Source: Catellatospora bangladeshensis
GTDB taxonomy: Bacteria > Actinomycetota > Actinomycetes > Mycobacteriales > Micromonosporaceae
Direction: 5' to 3'
Assembly (NCBI RefSeq): GCF_016862575.1
Contig: NZ_BONF01000014.1
Location: 112,769-176,768 of the forward strand
Length of the DNA stretch: 64,000 nucleotides
Positions 62,057 to 64,000 of this stretch are shown here, in pieces. The notes below the pieces were generated by a model that was given only the letters and a program-made list of their open reading frames with translations, ran no database searches and was not told the DNA's origin. How positions within the stretch are numbered: position 1 is the first letter of the stretch; every line of letters begins with the position of its first letter. The position numbers and the translations under genes are program-made.

Positions 62057-62970
62057 GGACCCTCATCCGCCTGTCAGCCGCCGCGGCGGCCGTCACGGCC
62101 GTCGTCTTGCTGCTGCCCGGTGCCGCGTACGCGGACAACTGCGGCAGCATGTCCGACTGCTACTACACCGCCCGGGCCGCACTGGCCGCGCTCGTCGGCC
62201 TGTCCGTGCTGTTCGGGGTCCTGCTCAGCGTCGGGCTCGACTTCGTGCCCGTCGTCGGCACGGTCAAAGGCGTGATCGAAGCGGTCACGGGCAAGGACCT
62301 GGTCACCGGCCAGGAGCTGGCCTGGTGGGAGCGCCTGCTCGGCATCATCCCCGTGATCGGCGGAGCCGCGGGCGTCGCCGCGGCGGTGTCCAAGGGCAGC
62401 CGCGCGATCGACGACATCGCCGACGTGGGCCGGGCTGCGGACCGGGTGGCCGACGCGGCCGACGCGGCTCGCGACGCCGAACGCGCCGCGGAGGCCGCCC
62501 GGGAGGCGGAGCGCGCCGCGGAGACCGCCCGGGAGGCGGAGCGCGCTGCGGAGGCGGCCCGGGAGGCCGAACGTGCCCGCGAGGCCGAACGGGCCGCCGA
62601 AGCCGCGCGGGAGGCTCGCATGCGCGAGCTGGGTATGGATCCGGCAACGGGCCGGTATCGGGCGGCGGAGGGCGAGACCGCGCTGCGGGTCGAGGACGCC
62701 ACCGGCGCACAGCTGAGCCGGTCCACGAACCCGAACGTGGACTGGGTCGACACCGCCACCGGCAAGACCTACGACGCGGTGGGCAACTTCCCGTCCCGGC
62801 ATTTCGACCAGCAGTGGCCCAACCTGCAGACCAGGATCGTCGACCACTTGGCCAAGGCCGACTATGTGCCGGTGGACGTCTCGCAGTTCACCCCGGAACA
62901 GATCGCTAAGGTGCAGAAGTTCATCACCGACAACGGCCTCGGCCCCCGAGCATTCCTGGTAGGCAACTGA
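62053..62970 (+). CDS. Polymorphic toxin with PT-TG domain and CdiA-like nuclease C-terminus
   Basis: 305 residues. A signal peptide (MRTLIRLSAAAAAVTAVVLL, cut near AAYAD) is followed by a membrane helix and a pre-toxin TG-type segment (DFVPVVGTVKGVIEAVTGKD, then ELAWWERLLGIIPVIGG). Residues about 143-188 are a near-perfect repeat of ERAAEAAREA units, a coiled-coil spacer. The last 75 residues (NVDWVDTATGKTYDAVGNFP to FITDNGLGPRAFLVGN) match the plan of CdiA-CT-type restriction-like RNases, with acidic and Lys positions DWVD, GKTYDAVG and PVDVSQFTPEQ. The stop overlaps the next start as TGATG, coupling it to the putative immunity gene. Confidence 0.82.
   Translation: MRTLIRLSAAAAAVTAVVLLLPGAAYADNCGSMSDCYYTARAALAALVGLSVLFGVLLSVGLDFVPVVGTVKGVIEAVTGKDLVTGQELAWWERLLGIIPVIGGAAGVAAAVSKGSRAIDDIADVGRAADRVADAADAARDAERAAEAAREAERAAETAREAERAAEAAREAERAREAERAAEAAREARMRELGMDPATGRYRAAEGETALRVEDATGAQLSRSTNPNVDWVDTATGKTYDAVGNFPSRHFDQQWPNLQTRIVDHLAKADYVPVDVSQFTPEQIAKVQKFITDNGLGPRAFLVGN
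62479..62616 (+). repeat. Tandem 30-bp repeats encoding the coiled-coil spacer of the toxin
   Basis: About four and a half copies of a unit that encodes ERAAEAAREA, near-identical at the DNA level. It should vary in copy number between strains. Confidence 0.7.
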
Positions 62971-63287
62971 TGTCCGGAACGATCGCTGTCACCGCTGACC
63001 GGCGCTGGTCCGCCGCCGGCTGGCTCTTCGACTGGACCGTCGAGAAGCTCGCCGAGGAGCTGCCGGACGCCGCGGCGGCCGGCGACATGCACGAGATCGT
63101 CGAGGCGAACCTGGGCTGGCTGGGCCTGGACGACCTGCCCGCCGGCGCCCGGGCGGAGGTGCTGCGCCGCATCCGCACGGAGCTGGTGGAGCGGGCCGAG
63201 CGGGAGCTGCCCGACACGGTGCCCGACCGGCCGGGAGTGCTGACCCTGCTGCGCGAACTCATCCGCCTGACTGACGGCGTCGTCTGA
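62970..63287 (+). CDS. Probable immunity protein for the 62053 toxin
   Basis: 105 residues, acidic, helical, no signal (TADRRWSAAGWLFDWTVEKL, LRRIRTELVERAERELPDTV). It overlaps the toxin stop and is the last gene of the operon, the standard position for an immunity protein. No named Imm family is recognised. The two W residues near the N-terminus and the acid-rich middle fit inhibitor proteins of basic nucleases. Confidence 0.7.
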   Translation: MSGTIAVTADRRWSAAGWLFDWTVEKLAEELPDAAAAGDMHEIVEANLGWLGLDDLPAGARAEVLRRIRTELVERAERELPDTVPDRPGVLTLLRELIRLTDGVV

Positions 63288-63371
63288 GGCGGCAGCTCGT
63301 TCGGCGCATTCTGTCGGTGGTCGCCAGCATGATCGCGACAGCCCTGCAGCCGAACGCTAGGAATGATCATC

Positions 63372-63881
63372 ATGAACGACGGACGTGCCGACTTCGACTT
63401 CATCTTCGGGCGATGGCTCGTACGCAACCGCAAGCTGCGCGAGGTCACCGACCCCGACTGCACCGAATGGGTCGAGTTCGACGCCCACGCGCAGGCAGAA
63501 CCGATCTTCGGAGGTCTGGGCCACGTCGACCGGATCTGGACCGAGTCACCGCCCGGCGAGGAGCCCTTCGAGGGATTCACGCTGCGGCAGTTCGATCCTC
63601 AGCGGCAGGTGTGGCGGATCTGGTGGGCTTCCAGCCGTCGGCCTGGACACCTCGACCCGCCCGTCGAGGGAGCGTGGCACGACGGGCGGGGCGTGTTCGA
63701 CTGCGCTGACGTTCTCGGTGGCCTGCCGGTGCGGGTTCGTTTCGAGTGGACCACGGACGGCGCGGACTCGGCCCGCTGGCAGCAGTCGTTCTCGTACGAC
63801 GAGGGCCAGACCTGGCGAACGAACTGGATCATGGACCTGTCTCGCGTCACGGGTGCGGCGCCCGCCGAGGTCCCGCGCTGA
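63372..63881 (+). CDS. DUF1579-like hypothetical protein
   Basis: 169 residues, beta-rich: ADFDFIFGRWLVRNRKLREV at the start, EWVEFDAHAQAEPIFGGLGH, QRQVWRIWWASSRRPGHLDP, and ARWQQSFSYDEGQTWRTNW at the end. The DF.FG.W.V.N pattern is typical of DUF1579-type lipocalin-like proteins, whose function is unknown. ATG 63372 is preferred, with AGGA about 9 bases upstream; an ATG at 63363 adds three residues. Confidence 0.72.
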   Translation: MNDGRADFDFIFGRWLVRNRKLREVTDPDCTEWVEFDAHAQAEPIFGGLGHVDRIWTESPPGEEPFEGFTLRQFDPQRQVWRIWWASSRRPGHLDPPVEGAWHDGRGVFDCADVLGGLPVRVRFEWTTDGADSARWQQSFSYDEGQTWRTNWIMDLSRVTGAAPAEVPR

Positions 63882-63953
63882 ACAGCCGAGGACGATCCCG
63901 GCGCGGGCCGGGCGCAGCACTCTGCGCACCGGCCCGCCGCCGCGAGGAACACC

Positions 63954-64000
63954 TCACATGACGTGCTTGAACGTGCCCCAGCCGTTGCCGATCTGCACCC
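63954..64000 (-). CDS. 3' end of a secreted repeat protein, cut by the window edge
   Basis: The reverse strand ends VQIGNGWGTFKHVM and a stop at 63954-63956. The QIGNGWGTF motif is typical of FG-GAP/VCBS-like repeat proteins of actinomycetes. Only 15 codons are within the window. Confidence 0.6.
   Translation of the reverse strand, partial: VQIGNGWGTFKHVM

Overview
The window is about 70 percent GC or higher. It has GTG starts, strong purine-rich ribosome binding sites, abundant AfsR-type regulators and many Sec-secreted proteins carrying CBM2, ricin, M23 and S15 modules. That profile fits a filamentous actinomycete, most likely Micromonosporaceae; the family is inferred from general character and from one recurrent inverted repeat at 41921-41970, not from a database search. 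No tRNA, rRNA, CRISPR array, transposase or phage gene was seen.

Layout. 1-785: truncated K+ channel. 858-6796: secreted proteins (CBM2/Fn3, a small unknown, an I36-type inhibitor) around an AfsR-like STAND regulator. 7053-14425: an island built around a CHAT-type cysteine protease. Its TPR half and protease half are separate genes with a membrane-protein gene between them, followed by a small zinc-binding protein, a membrane protein and a convergent membrane-anchored WD40 protein. 14568-18247: LspA, a LacI regulator divergent from a secreted M23 peptidase with tandem 74-residue repeats, and a VOC protein. 18321-22602: rifampin phosphotransferase (Rph) behind a rifamycin-associated-element-like inverted repeat, convergent with an MFS exporter. 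22968-26335: secreted phosphoesterase, NicO metal permease, lipoprotein. 26498-31066: a second AfsR-like regulator flanked by tiny peptide genes and a JmjC/cupin hydroxylase, a candidate peptide-modification or peptide-signalling locus. 31197-34138: small membrane protein, DUF5317 and a large membrane protein. 34218-37061: ferredoxin-reductase fusion plus cytochrome P450. 37119-41869: miscellaneous enzymes (AlkZ-like, CutC, hydrolase lipoprotein, TPR). 41990-48535: class I lanthipeptide cluster with a split LanB, plus a divergent two-component system. 48730-50318: rifampicin monooxygenase (Rox) preceded by a tiny leader ORF and a hairpin. 50414-59585: small stress-type proteins, DUF899, DksA-like, S15 and M15 peptidases, PNPOx-like, NIPSNAP. 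59658-60120: Rrf2 regulator with matching operators at its own and the NIPSNAP promoter. 60202-63287: a four-gene operon ending in a polymorphic toxin and a probable immunity protein. The right edge cuts a secreted FG-GAP-like gene.

The genes most likely to act together are: Rph and Rox as two rifamycin-inactivating activities; the 29685-31026 peptide/hydroxylase/peptide operon with its divergent regulator; the lanthipeptide genes with the adjacent two-component system; the P450 with its fused redox partner; the split TPR/TM/CHAT set; and the toxin operon. Product names come from recognised motifs and remembered family sequences. No search was run.
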